Source: Bacteroidales bacterium (GTDB taxonomy: Bacteria > Bacteroidota > Bacteroidia > Bacteroidales > UBA1715). From it: a DNA stretch of 64,000 bases. The notes beneath the pieces are model-generated. The model saw nothing but the letters and a program-made list of their open reading frames with translations. It was not told where the DNA came from and did not search any database. Positions 27,569 to 36,400 of the stretch are shown in pieces (the stretch's first letter is position 1; every line of letters starts with the position of its first letter). The stretch is taken from assembly GCA_016714605.1 (NCBI GenBank), contig JADKDL010000001.1, forward strand, positions 248,001 through 312,000. The letters are read 5' to 3'. The translations under genes were made by a program, and so were the position numbers.

Positions 27569-29122
27569 TTGTTTCTAAAAGAAAATGTAATCGCATTACT
27601 TATTATTACCTTTTTGTTTTCATTAGTTATACTATATCTATTAAGTTACTATAAGATTGCCGATGTTTTGAAAGTTTCAGTTTTAGCAGGTACTTTTGGC
27701 ATGGCATTCGCTTTTGCAGGCAATGACTTAGTAAATTTTATAGGTGTTCCATTAGCAGGCTATGAATCATTACAAATTTTTATGACTAGTAATGATATTT
27801 TTATGCCCGTTACAGCCTTGCAAACTGTAATTCCAACACCATCAATATATTTGATGTTAGCCGGAATGGTAATGGTGTTAACGCTATGGTTGAGTAGTAA
27901 ACCTAAGCAAGTTATAGCTACAACTTTAAAATTAAGCTCTAAGAATCAAATAATTGAACAATTTTCAAGTAATTATATTGCTCGAGAAATTGTAAGAAAT
28001 TGGTTATTGATGAAAAAATTACTTTTATTTTTATTACCAAATAAGATTGTCCTATTTATTAGCAGCAGATATTCTGGTAGTGAAATAGATAATAATCATG
28101 ATGAGAATCAATGCTTTGATACGGTTAGAGCAGCAGTTAATATGTCAGTAGCTTGTATTCTTATTTCATTGGGTACTAATCTAAATTTACCATTGTCAAC
28201 AACTTATGTAGTTTTTATGGTGACAATGGGCTCATCAATAGGCGATGGTGCCTGGAATAGTCAAAATGCTGTATATAGGCTTTCTGGAGTAATAACGGTT
28301 GTAAGCACTTGGTTCTATACAGCTTTTATAGCGTTCTTTTTAACAGCTTTTGTTACATTTTTTATTTATTGGGGTGGTGTTACTGCTATTTTGATATTAA
28401 TTCTAATTATTGCTTTTTTCTATTTCAAATCAAATATTATAAGTAAAAAGAAAACTCAGGAAAATGTTTTGAAAGAAGCCTTGATATTTGAAAATGTAGA
28501 AAAAGCACAGATTTCTTCAACTATTAAAAATAATTTATTCTTCATTTTTTCTGTCTATAAAGTAGTAGTTGAATCAATTATATCTAATGAAAGAAAAGAA
28601 TTGAAAGAATCATTAAAAAATGCAGAACAAATCTACTCTTTTGCAAATATTCAAAAAGAAAATATTGAAAAGGTTATTTCAAAATTTGACGATGAATTAG
28701 AAAAGAACTACAACTACCTAATCATGATAGAAAAGCTCCAAAATGCCTCTAAGGCACTATGGATTCTTACCGACAGTGTTTTCAAATATCTTGATAATAA
28801 CCATAAAAGCTTATCTTTTCAGCAAAAAGAAGAGTTTTCACAGTTAAGTTCAATAGTGACAGAATTTACAGAAAACATATTTTCTCTGTTTGAAAATTAT
28901 TCTGAGACCAAAATTGACGAAATGTATGAAATTCATTCAAAGTTAAATTTACTTTTAGAAAGAAGTCGTAAAAGACAGATTCTTAGAATAAAAAACCATG
29001 AACTTTCTATAACGAGTAGAAGTGTCTATTTTGAACTTATTCATCAAACTGAAATAATACTAAATAATTCTATAAGTGTGCTGAACATTTATAATATGTT
29101 CGAGGACAAAGTTTCATATTAA
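27569..29122 (+). CDS. Pit-type phosphate permease, C-terminal part fused to PhoU/DUF47-like domain
   Basis: The second half of the transporter contains the repeated signature AFAGNDLVNFIGVPLAGY and LNLPLSTTYVVFMVTMGSSIGDGAW, with about six membrane helices. A cytoplasmic C-terminal region (residues about 300-517) of alpha-helical, PhoU/DUF47-like character follows. Fusion of Pit to such a domain occurs in Bacteroidota. The reading frame of the protein enters upstream (SKETLLFLKENV just before and at the nominal start), so the TTG at 27569 is not a true start. With the N-terminal part, the intact protein would have about 735 aa and carry out low-affinity phosphate uptake. Confidence 0.8.
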   Translation: MFLKENVIALLIITFLFSLVILYLLSYYKIADVLKVSVLAGTFGMAFAFAGNDLVNFIGVPLAGYESLQIFMTSNDIFMPVTALQTVIPTPSIYLMLAGMVMVLTLWLSSKPKQVIATTLKLSSKNQIIEQFSSNYIAREIVRNWLLMKKLLLFLLPNKIVLFISSRYSGSEIDNNHDENQCFDTVRAAVNMSVACILISLGTNLNLPLSTTYVVFMVTMGSSIGDGAWNSQNAVYRLSGVITVVSTWFYTAFIAFFLTAFVTFFIYWGGVTAILILILIIAFFYFKSNIISKKKTQENVLKEALIFENVEKAQISSTIKNNLFFIFSVYKVVVESIISNERKELKESLKNAEQIYSFANIQKENIEKVISKFDDELEKNYNYLIMIEKLQNASKALWILTDSVFKYLDNNHKSLSFQQKEEFSQLSSIVTEFTENIFSLFENYSETKIDEMYEIHSKLNLLLERSRKRQILRIKNHELSITSRSVYFELIHQTEIILNNSISVLNIYNMFEDKVSY

Positions 29123-29134
29123 AATAGTGAATCA

Positions 29135-29428
29135 TTATACCTTTTCAATAATACTTTTCAATTGATCTGCTTGATGAACTCCTACACCTCTCCATTTTAC
29201 TTCTCCTTGTTTAAAAATGAGCATAGTAGGTATATTTCTCACCCCATATTTTTGAGCTGCTTGAGGATTCTTGTCCACATCAATCTTTAATATTTTGGCT
29301 TTACCTTCAAGATCAGCTGCAAGTCTTTGTAAAATCGGACCCATCATTTTGCAAGGACCACACCAGTCTGCATAAAAATCTACCAATACAGGTAAATTTC
29401 CATTTATTGTTTCTGTAAATTTTGTCAT
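29135..29428 (-). CDS. trxA: Thioredoxin
   Basis: This is a 97-aa single thioredoxin domain with the active site WCGPC (Cys23, Cys26), the cis-Pro loop NIPTML and FKQGEVKWRGVG. There is no signal peptide, so it is cytosolic. It reduces protein disulfides with thioredoxin reductase. It is 11 bp downstream of a small membrane-protein gene and downstream of a Crp/Fnr regulator on the same strand, so the three probably form a redox-related operon. Confidence 0.93.
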   Translation of the reverse strand: MTKFTETINGNLPVLVDFYADWCGPCKMMGPILQRLAADLEGKAKILKIDVDKNPQAAQKYGVRNIPTMLIFKQGEVKWRGVGVHQADQLKSIIEKV

Positions 29429-29439
29429 TGTTAGTTTTT

Positions 29440-29661
29440 TTAGATTTTACTTTCTTTTTTAGATTTTACATAGTCTTTAATAACTCCCGAAAGTAGATAG
29501 CCAAACAGCATACCGTAAATGGTATTCATATACCAAATGGAGGTAATAGGACATGTTCCAGTGCTACAGCCAACATATTTCCAATATAAAAAGCCACTCA
29601 CACCGCCTACAATTGTAAATACAATTTCGAGCAAATATTTATTTAAAAGTTGTTTAATCAT
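29440..29661 (-). CDS. Small membrane protein, DUF6132-like
   Basis: This 73-aa protein has two hydrophobic helices (EIVFTIVGGVSGFLYWKYV and YMNTIYGMLFGYLLSGVI) separated by a GCSTGTCPITSIWY segment with two cysteines. The motif is that of DUF6132, found in Bacteroidota beside thioredoxin and Crp/Fnr genes. The function is unknown; the Cys pair and the neighbouring trxA hint at a thiol or sulfur link (inference). Confidence 0.75.
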   Translation of the reverse strand: MIKQLLNKYLLEIVFTIVGGVSGFLYWKYVGCSTGTCPITSIWYMNTIYGMLFGYLLSGVIKDYVKSKKESKI

Positions 29662-29744
29662 CTGTTTTGAGGTTACTTATTTTCTAATAAAAAAATTATT
29701 AAAGCAAAGTAAATACAAATGATATCAATTGTAAGTGACCAAAA

Positions 29745-30194
29745 TCACAATAGACCCGAAAAACTAATTTTCCCTCTTATTTGGGTAATTTTTTTGTTTT
29801 TTTCTAAAATTTTAAGTAGTCTTGAAATTACTTCTCTAGAAGTATTTAGAGCAAAAGCAATATCTTGATGGCTTCCACAGAACACGTTGTTTCCTGTTGA
29901 TTCATAATATTGTTTCAGATACCTGATAAGTCTTTCGTCCATATTCATAAAAGCAATACTGTCTATAGTATCTAGAAGCTCGTCGAATCTTTTTCTATAG
30001 CTATAAAAGACAAATGTTTTCCATGAACTAAAATTAGAAATCCATTGTTCTATTTTTTGTACTGGAATAGCTATAATTATTGAATCTTCTGTTGCTTCAG
30101 CTTCAATATTGCTTTTCATCTCGCTCATACAGCAAGTAAGAGCCATAGAACAGGGTTCTCCTGGTTTTAGAAAATATAAAAGAAGCTCATTATT
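29745..30194 (-). pseudogene. Crp/Fnr regulator, C-terminal part (frameshifted gene)
   Basis: Read in this frame the sequence continues NNELLLYFLKPGEPCSMALTCCMSEMKS, then the beta-roll end, the dimer helix and a winged helix (CGSHQDIAFALNTSREVISRLLKILEKNKKI). It is the second part of one Crp/Fnr gene whose first part is at 30167-30397. A Met at nt 30146 is internal. CSMALTCCMSE is common in Crp/Fnr proteins that sit next to trxA in this phylum. One missing base near 30194-30200 splits the gene. Confidence 0.8.
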
Positions 30195-30397
30195 ATCTTA
30201 TCAACTCTGAATATCTTAAGAAGCCCTTCTGCTAAAAGTGGAAAAGACTTTATAAAATCGCCCGAATTTATGAGTAAGTCTCCTTTCTCAATATGTTTTA
30301 GCCGACCACAATCAATGATAGCTTCTTTTAACTCTTTTTCAAAAAAAGGGAATCTATTTTCTACTATTTCTGAGATTTCTTTTTTTTCAGGTGTCAT
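30167..30397 (-). pseudogene. Crp/Fnr regulator, N-terminal part (frameshifted gene)
   Basis: The first 67 or so codons encode the start of a cNMP-binding fold (FPFFEKELKEAIIDCGRLKHIEKGDLLINSGDFIKSFPLLAEGLLKIFRVDK). The frame then shifts and ends in unrelated residues. A one-base insertion after GTTGATAAG would restore D-x-N-N-E-L-L-L-Y-F. The intact protein would have about 217 aa and no effector can be named. A TATATTTG -7 element lies 29 bp upstream. Confidence 0.8.
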
Positions 30398-30425
30398 ATC
30401 TGTAAAATTTCTTTTTATCTGATTT

Positions 30426-30433
30426 CAAATATA
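30426..30433 (-). promoter_or_regulatory. Bacteroidota -7 element (TATATTTG)
   Basis: This exact TAnnTTTG match on the minus strand lies 28 bp upstream of the Crp/Fnr ATG; it probably drives the crp-DUF6132-trxA unit. Confidence 0.45.
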
Positions 30434-30527
30434 ATAACTGTAAAAATTATATTATTTAATCTTTCTCTCTAGCACTTTATCTATTACTGATAGAAAGACT
30501 TAAAGATACTCATTTTTATAATGCAAA

Positions 30528-30559
30528 AAAGAGTTGAATCTTTAGCGACTCAACTCTTT
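30528..30559 (-). terminator. Hairpin terminator of the alkaline phosphatase gene
   Basis: The stem AAAGAGTTGA / TCAACTCTTT (extended by TC/GA past one mismatch) has a 6-nt loop. It lies 30 bp beyond the phosphatase stop, and on the minus strand it ends in a run of T. Confidence 0.75.
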
Positions 30560-30589
30560 CTAATTTGAAATGGAGAAATGGTAATATTT

Positions 30590-32026
30590 TTATCTGTTAG
30601 GATTTTTTATACCCATGAGAGTAAATAATTTTCTGGCAACTTCGGCATTATCTGTTGCAGAGGCAACAAGTTCGCTACCAACGCCTATGGTTCTTATAGG
30701 TACAGCTACGCCAGTATGGTGAAAGGTTGTCCAACCTATACCTGCTTTTTCACAAAGTATTGTAATAGCTGTTAACGACAAAGGCTCGTAATTTCCATAA
30801 TTGACTGCCTCAGTACTACCATTGCCTTTTTTTTGTGCTACAGATGCTATGTAGGCTTCATGTAATCTCTTTTTATCTGTATTATCTATGATTAGAGTGC
30901 TGTCGCTATTTAAACCGGCAAAATATTGTACCGAATCTAATATTGAATTTTCGCTACTATTATTTTTAATCCAATTGTTTATTTTCTCTTCGAGTAACTC
31001 TCTTGAAATAGACTGATGTTTAAGTGCAGAAAGGTTTGTATTATATCCCAGTTTATCGAAACCAAGCGACATTCCTCCGGTTTCATGGTCGGCAAGAACA
31101 ATTATAAGCGTTTCTTCCGGATGTTGGTTGTAGAAATCTAAAGCTACTTTAAATGCAGTATTAAATTCAATTACCTCATTTATAGCAGTTTTAGCATCAT
31201 GTTCATGACAGGCATGGTCAATCTTCGAACCTTCTACCATCATAAAAAATCCATGAGGGTTGTCTAAATGTTCAATTCCTTTTTTTACAAAGTCCGCAAG
31301 TGTTAATGCATCAGTTGGTTTATCTATGCAGTACTTAAGCATTAGAGAATCTGCCATATGAACTTTAAGCGCAGTGTCTTTTAGCGATTCTAGTTCTGTT
31401 TTAGTTCTTAGAATTGTATATCCGCTTTTTTTGTCCCATTCATATAAATTTCCTACCGTTGCAGCAGAGTCTTCCGGAGAAACAGGATTAGGGTTTTCAT
31501 ATCCGGCACCGGCAAAATAATGAAATCCTGATAGAGAAAGTTGTTTGCCAATTCTGTAGTATTGAGATCTCTTTTTCTGATTTGCATAAAAAACCGCAGG
31601 AGTAGCATGGTCTATAGTAACCGAAGCAACAATACCTATCTTCATTTTTTCTTGAAAAAAAGCTTCTGCTAATGAAGTTAAAGAGTCTGTATGATTTGTA
31701 TTCATGCCTATAGTATTGAAACTCGTCTTTTCTCCACTTGCTAATGCCGTACCCGATGCAGCCGAACAAGTTATAAGTCCACCGTTGTAGTGGGTAGTTA
31801 TATTTCCTTGATTTGGAAGATACATAAATGCTAATGAATCATTTAATGTATTTTTTACATATTCGTTAGCAATTTGTGCTTGAGCCATACCCATACCATC
31901 TCCTATGAAATAGAAAATATATTTTGGTTTGGTTTTATTTTCAGTTATTTTGTTGTTGCTTGAGCATGCTCCAAGAAATATAGTTATTATTATGATAATA
32001 ACTCCGAAATGTAAAAATTTAATCAT
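30590..32026 (-). CDS. Alkaline phosphatase, lipoprotein
   Basis: This 478-aa protein has a lipoprotein signal (IFLGAC, Cys21). It is an alkaline phosphatase superfamily enzyme of PhoA type: metal-binding Asp43 in FIGDGMG, nucleophile Ser88 in TCSAASGTALASG, MMVEGSKIDHACHEHD for zinc, LADHETGGMS, and a late metal-binding His in TTFHHTGVAVPI. It releases phosphate from monoesters outside the inner membrane. The Pit phosphate permease is 1.5 kb away, which makes a phosphate-acquisition role plausible. It has its own terminator. Confidence 0.9.
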   Translation of the reverse strand: MIKFLHFGVIIIIITIFLGACSSNNKITENKTKPKYIFYFIGDGMGMAQAQIANEYVKNTLNDSLAFMYLPNQGNITTHYNGGLITCSAASGTALASGEKTSFNTIGMNTNHTDSLTSLAEAFFQEKMKIGIVASVTIDHATPAVFYANQKKRSQYYRIGKQLSLSGFHYFAGAGYENPNPVSPEDSAATVGNLYEWDKKSGYTILRTKTELESLKDTALKVHMADSLMLKYCIDKPTDALTLADFVKKGIEHLDNPHGFFMMVEGSKIDHACHEHDAKTAINEVIEFNTAFKVALDFYNQHPEETLIIVLADHETGGMSLGFDKLGYNTNLSALKHQSISRELLEEKINNWIKNNSSENSILDSVQYFAGLNSDSTLIIDNTDKKRLHEAYIASVAQKKGNGSTEAVNYGNYEPLSLTAITILCEKAGIGWTTFHHTGVAVPIRTIGVGSELVASATDNAEVARKLFTLMGIKNPNR

Positions 32027-32137
32027 CTTTTTATTTATTTAGTACTAGATATTTTCTGTCTGCAATTTAGTTGAAAATATCCAAATCAACTTACAAAGTG
32101 TATGTTATGTGTTTGTTATTTTAATATTAATTTAATT

Positions 32138-32899
32138 TTAGCCACGAGTAAAGACAGGTTTGTTTTCTGTTGATAGTTTTTCGTTGAAGAAATATCCATC
32201 CATATCAAAGTGTTTTAAATCGTCAATATTTTTTATTCTGTTGGTTATAATGTATCGTGCCATCATGCCTCTGGCTTTTTTAGCAAAGAAGCTTATTATT
32301 TTGTAATTACCATCTTTAGAGTCTTTAAACTCAGGACTAATAATTTTTATATCTGTCTTTTTTGAATCAATGGCCTTAGAATATTCATTAGAAGCTAAGT
32401 TTATTAAAATTCTAGGTTCAGTTTCATTTACCGATTGAACTATAGCTTGAGTTATAGATTCTGTCCAGAAGTTGTAGAGATTATCGCCTTTATTATTCAT
32501 GAGTTTAGTACTCATTTCTAGTCGGTAGGGCTTTATTGCGTCAAAAGGTTTCACTACTCCATACAATCCGCTTACTATGCGTAGATGTTTCTGAGCGAAA
32601 TGCAAATCCTCATTACTCATATTTTTAGCATCTAAACCAGTATAAACATCACCTTGATATGCAAAAATTGCTTTTGTTAAGTCTGTTTTTTTTTCATCCC
32701 AATTTTGGAATCTCTCAAAATTCAATTGTGCTAAGGTACTGCTAATAGACATCATTTCTACAATCTCAGATGAAGTATATTGTTTAAGTAATAATACAAG
32801 CTCTTGAGATTCTGTGATAAACGTGGGTTCTGTCTGATTCATTTCAGGAAAATAATCGACCGATTTCATGGTTTTAGCTGGAGATAGAATACAAATCAT
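32138..32899 (-). CDS. yaaA: Peroxide stress protein YaaA (DUF328)
   Basis: This 253-aa protein opens with the family signature MICILSPAKTMKS, and has the conserved FAYQGDVYTGLDA, LRIVSGLYGVVKPFDAIKPYRLEM, LINLASNEYSKAI and KKARGMMARYII motifs. YaaA lowers intracellular free iron and protects DNA against hydrogen peroxide in E. coli. It is cytosolic and monocistronic. Confidence 0.93.
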   Translation of the reverse strand: MICILSPAKTMKSVDYFPEMNQTEPTFITESQELVLLLKQYTSSEIVEMMSISSTLAQLNFERFQNWDEKKTDLTKAIFAYQGDVYTGLDAKNMSNEDLHFAQKHLRIVSGLYGVVKPFDAIKPYRLEMSTKLMNNKGDNLYNFWTESITQAIVQSVNETEPRILINLASNEYSKAIDSKKTDIKIISPEFKDSKDGNYKIISFFAKKARGMMARYIITNRIKNIDDLKHFDMDGYFFNEKLSTENKPVFTRG

Positions 32900-33022
32900 A
32901 AAATTTTAAAAAAAAGTTAAAATAAAATGGGAACGAAATTACTGTCGTATTATCTACATACAAAATAACGTTAATAAATCGTTTTAATAATTTTTAAAAG
33001 TATAAATCTAAATAAAGAAGTT

Positions 33023-33706
33023 ATGAAAAAGTTTAATTTATTTTTAATTGGGTTTTTGTTGCTAACAGGTTCTTTGTTTTCGCAAGAGGCTGTTATACAA
33101 AAAAAATTAACAAAAGAAGAGAAAAGAGCTCCTTATACTACTGCTATCATGATTATGCCTCAAATGTTAGCATCGCATGGTCTTCGTATGGATTTTGAAT
33201 TTAGAATAGGTAAAAATGCTATCGTAATTGCCCCAACTTATTACAATAAGTATAATCATGATTATTATGATTATTATTATGATGACTTTAAAAAGAAAGA
33301 AGGTGCAGGAATAGACATTGCGTACAAGTTAAATTTAACTGATCCGAACAGAGTTTTTGTTCCTTATGCTGCTGCAAATCTCTCTTATGATTTTTATTCG
33401 GTTGATGTTGTTGATGTAACAGAAAATTATTATTATGATGAGTATGGATATTCTCAATCAAGTGAATATTATACTAATGAAAAACATTTTGACATTCACA
33501 AATTAGGTGTAGATGCATTGATGGGATTTCAGATAACCCCAATTCCAAGATTTGTAATTGATTTTTCTGTAGGAGTTGGTACTCGTCATAGCTTTGCAAA
33601 AAATGATGAAGAAGAAATGAGATCTCGATTCGGTGATAATATTTTAGATATGGCATTCACTGGAATTATTCCTACAACAAATTTTAAGATAGGAATAAAA
33701 CTTTAG
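33023..33706 (+). CDS. Secreted/outer-membrane beta-barrel-like protein, paralog 1
   Basis: This 227-aa protein has a signal peptide (GFLLLTGSLFSQE). The mature part alternates aromatic/hydrophobic strands with Tyr/Asp-rich loops (around YNHDYYDYYYDDF and ENYYYDEYGYSQSSEYY) and ends in FKIGIKL, a typical beta-signal-like C-terminus of a small outer-membrane barrel. It is the first of three tandem paralogs and is about two-thirds identical by eye to the second. Conserved blocks include APTYYNK, VPYAAANLSYD, ALMGFQITPIPRFVIDF and GVGTRHSFA. The function is unknown. Confidence 0.78.
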   Translation: MKKFNLFLIGFLLLTGSLFSQEAVIQKKLTKEEKRAPYTTAIMIMPQMLASHGLRMDFEFRIGKNAIVIAPTYYNKYNHDYYDYYYDDFKKKEGAGIDIAYKLNLTDPNRVFVPYAAANLSYDFYSVDVVDVTENYYYDEYGYSQSSEYYTNEKHFDIHKLGVDALMGFQITPIPRFVIDFSVGVGTRHSFAKNDEEEMRSRFGDNILDMAFTGIIPTTNFKIGIKL

Positions 33707-33758
33707 AAATCTAATAAATAATTAAAAAAGAAAAATTATTAATTTTAAAAGACATGTT

Positions 33759-34418
33759 ATGAGAAATATTAATTTAATTTTTATAGGGTTTTTGTTAATA
33801 ACCAGTTCTTTGTTTTCGCAAGAAGTGGTTGAACAAAAAAAAGAAACAAAAGAAGAAAAAAGAGCACATTATACTACAGCAATAATGATAGTTCCTCAAA
33901 TTGCCGCAGTGAATGGTATGCGTATTGATTTTGAGTTTAGAACCGGAAAGAATGCTATTGTAATTGCGCCAACTTATTATAGTAAAATAAATTATGATGA
34001 TTATTATGATTATAAAAAAATGAATGGAGCAGGTTTAGATTTGGCTTACAAATTTAATTTAATTAATCCTAATAAAGTATTTGTTCCTTATGCAGCTGCT
34101 AATCTATCTTATGATTACTTTTCGGTAGATGCTATAAATAATATTTATGAATATTACGATGAATTTGGTAATTATTCCCCTAATTATGATTTGACAAAAG
34201 TAGGCATTCACAAGGTTGGTCTTGATGCTTTGATGGGATTCCAAATAACTCCAATTCCAAGATTTGTAATTGATTTCTGTATTGGTGTAGGAACTCGACA
34301 TTCATTTGCTGAAAGTGAAAAAGATCTTGTTAAAGAAAATTTTAGTGAAGAAATTTTAGATATGGCATACAGTGGAATTATTCCTACTTGTAATTTCAAG
34401 ATTGGTATAAAACTATAG
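33759..34418 (+). CDS. Secreted/outer-membrane beta-barrel-like protein, paralog 2
   Basis: This 219-aa protein has the same signal peptide type, the same order of blocks (EEKRAHYTTAIMIVPQ, FRTGKNAIVIAPTYY, VFVPYAAANLSYDYF, ALMGFQITPIPRFVID) and the same FKIGIKL end as paralog 1. The Tyr-rich loops are shorter. It follows paralog 1 by 52 bp in the same direction. Its closeness to paralog 1 points to a recent duplication. Confidence 0.78.
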   Translation: MRNINLIFIGFLLITSSLFSQEVVEQKKETKEEKRAHYTTAIMIVPQIAAVNGMRIDFEFRTGKNAIVIAPTYYSKINYDDYYDYKKMNGAGLDLAYKFNLINPNKVFVPYAAANLSYDYFSVDAINNIYEYYDEFGNYSPNYDLTKVGIHKVGLDALMGFQITPIPRFVIDFCIGVGTRHSFAESEKDLVKENFSEEILDMAYSGIIPTCNFKIGIKL

Positions 34419-34458
34419 TTTTTTAACCATATTAAATAGAAATTTTAAAAAAAAGCAT

Positions 34459-35130
34459 ATGAAAAAAATAGTTATATTATTTGTTCTCTTATTAGAGTCA
34501 ATTGGTTTCATTTACGCGCAAGAGCAAGTAACGGAAAAACCAGAACAGAAGAAGTTTTACAGAAAATCGATTATGATTGTGCCAACAGAGATTATTTTTA
34601 ACGGTTTAAGAGCTGATCTAGAGTTGCCGTTAAAAAATAATTCTATAGTAATAGCTCCTATTTTTTATTACTTCTCTCATGATTTCAAGAATTTTGGTTT
34701 CGATAGTCCTTATTATGAAAAACTTATTGGGACAGGACTTGAATTCGCATATAAAATTAATTTGATAGATCCAAGTAAGAAAGTAATACCTTATGGAGAA
34801 CTAAATGCTACTTACAAATGGAACAAAATTTCTGTTAATGGTGATAAAACACATACTAACGAATTTAATGAGCAACTAGAGCCCGGTTATTATTTTAGTG
34901 GCATGGAGGATATAAATATTCACAGAGTTGGAGCCAATTTTTTTATTGGTCTTCAAATGGCTCCATTACCAAAATTTGTATTTGATTTTTCTTTCGGAAT
35001 AGGTACAATATCTAGTTTTGCCCCAAACCATCAAGACTATATAGATAGTTATCTTAATGAAGATATTCGATCTTTAGCATATACCGGACTAACTGCTACC
35101 GGTAGATTTAAAATTGGGTTCAAGTTTTAA
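34459..35130 (+). CDS. Secreted/outer-membrane beta-barrel-like protein, paralog 3
   Basis: This 223-aa protein has a signal peptide (ESIGFIYAQE) and the same overall fold as the two upstream paralogs (RKSIMIVPTEIIFNGLRADLE, IVIAPIFYYFSHD, VIPYGELNATYKW, FFIGLQMAPLPKFVFDFSFGIGT, ending FKIGFKF), but clearly more diverged. The last Phe fits an outer-membrane beta-signal. It is 40 bp after paralog 2, so the three probably form one transcript. Confidence 0.78.
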   Translation: MKKIVILFVLLLESIGFIYAQEQVTEKPEQKKFYRKSIMIVPTEIIFNGLRADLELPLKNNSIVIAPIFYYFSHDFKNFGFDSPYYEKLIGTGLEFAYKINLIDPSKKVIPYGELNATYKWNKISVNGDKTHTNEFNEQLEPGYYFSGMEDINIHRVGANFFIGLQMAPLPKFVFDFSFGIGTISSFAPNHQDYIDSYLNEDIRSLAYTGLTATGRFKIGFKF

Positions 35131-35186
35131 GGTTTTTCTTTATTTCATAGTCTTATATATTCGCTTATATCTTTTTGATTATTAGT

Positions 35187-35339
35187 ATGTGGGGAATTCC
35201 TTTTGGGGGATTCTCCATTTTGTTTATAGGGATTTATAAATTCTTTACGTTTCATTTTTATCAAATTCATTTGTCGTCGTCTGAAATTGATTTAGAAAAG
35301 GAAGAGCCCAATAGAGAATATAAAATAAATAAAAAATAA
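35187..35339 (+). CDS. Possible 50-aa membrane protein
   Basis: A short frame encodes a hydrophobic N-terminal segment (FGGFSILFIGIYKFFTFHFY) followed by an acidic and then basic tail (EIDLEKEEPNREYKINKK). The alternation of hydrophobic and charged blocks is protein-like. No ribosome-binding site or family is recognised. It fills most of the gap between the barrel paralogs and the oxidoreductase. Confidence 0.35.
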   Translation: MWGIPFGGFSILFIGIYKFFTFHFYQIHLSSSEIDLEKEEPNREYKINKK

Positions 35340-35419
35340 ATATAAAAAAGATAGAGTAAGTCATCCTTTTTTTTAAACTATATCATAATAAAACTCTACT
35401 TTTATTCAAAATTTGTATC

Positions 35420-36361
35420 ATGGTAAAGTGGGGAATAATAGGCTTAGGAAAAATAGCCGGAAAATTTGCCGAAGGCTTAAAATTTGTCGATAATGCGGTT
35501 CTTTATGCTGTAGCGTCGTCAAGTCATTTGAGAGCAGAAGAATTTGCTAAAGAATTTTCAGTTCTCAATTATTCTGATAGTTATGAGGCTATGGTAAAAT
35601 TACCGGAACTTGATGTTGTTTATATTGCCTCAAATAATAATTTGCACTACGAACATGTTAAACTGTGCTTAGAAAATAATAAACATGTATTATGCGAAAA
35701 ACCTTTCACTGCAAATTATAGCCAGACAAAAGAACTTTTTGATCTTGCACAGCAAAAAGGATTATTTCTAATGGAGGCACTTTGGACGAGGTTTTTACCA
35801 TCTATGTCATATCTTGAACTGTTAGTAATGAATAATACTTTTGGAGCAATAAAGTCTATTGATGTGAGTTTTGGATTCGTTGCAAACCCAGATCCGCAAG
35901 GCAGGTTACTGAATAAAGAACTTGGTGGCGGTGCTTTGCTTGATATTGGAATCTATCCTATTTTTTTGTGTAATTTTCTTCTCGGTACCCCCGACAAAAT
36001 AAATGTTCAAGTAGAAACTGGAGAAACCGGTGTAGACATTCATTCCCTTATAGCTTACGAATATAAAAATGCTAAAGCGCAGTTTACCTGTTCGTTTAAA
36101 GAAAAGTTAAACAATGAAGCAGTTATTACTTTTGAAAAAGCTGTTGTAAAGTTGCATGCTATGTGGCACTGTCCGACTAAAGTTGAGGTGATTACCTATA
36201 ATTCGGAATTTATTGATTTGCCTTGGGCGGGAAATGGATATAACTATGAAGCTCAGTATGTAACAGATACAATAGCAAACAAATCGTATTCAAAAAGTTT
36301 ATTTAATGCCGATAATTCACTTGCTTTGATTAAGCAAATTACAATGATTCTTGAAAAGTAA
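35420..36361 (+). CDS. Gfo/Idh/MocA-family oxidoreductase
   Basis: This 313-aa protein has an NAD(P)-binding Rossmann motif at the N-terminus (WGIIGLGKIAGKFAEGL), YIASNNNLHYEHVKLCLENNKHVLCEKPFTAN (the conserved EKP with catalytic Lys) and the GGGALLDIGIYPI segment containing the usual Asp and nearby active-site residues. Members oxidise or reduce sugars, inositols or related dihydrodiols. The substrate is not determined. It is followed 39 bp later by a TauE/SafE permease on the same strand. Confidence 0.88.
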   Translation: MVKWGIIGLGKIAGKFAEGLKFVDNAVLYAVASSSHLRAEEFAKEFSVLNYSDSYEAMVKLPELDVVYIASNNNLHYEHVKLCLENNKHVLCEKPFTANYSQTKELFDLAQQKGLFLMEALWTRFLPSMSYLELLVMNNTFGAIKSIDVSFGFVANPDPQGRLLNKELGGGALLDIGIYPIFLCNFLLGTPDKINVQVETGETGVDIHSLIAYEYKNAKAQFTCSFKEKLNNEAVITFEKAVVKLHAMWHCPTKVEVITYNSEFIDLPWAGNGYNYEAQYVTDTIANKSYSKSLFNADNSLALIKQITMILEK

Positions 36362-36400
36362 ATTATTTACTTTTTTTTATCCGATTAAATCCTACCATAT

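Noticed and set aside
29745..30146. A separate short regulator starting at the Met in MALTCC
   Set aside because: The upstream codons in the same frame continue a standard Crp/Fnr fold into the preceding gene, so this is the second half of one frameshifted gene.
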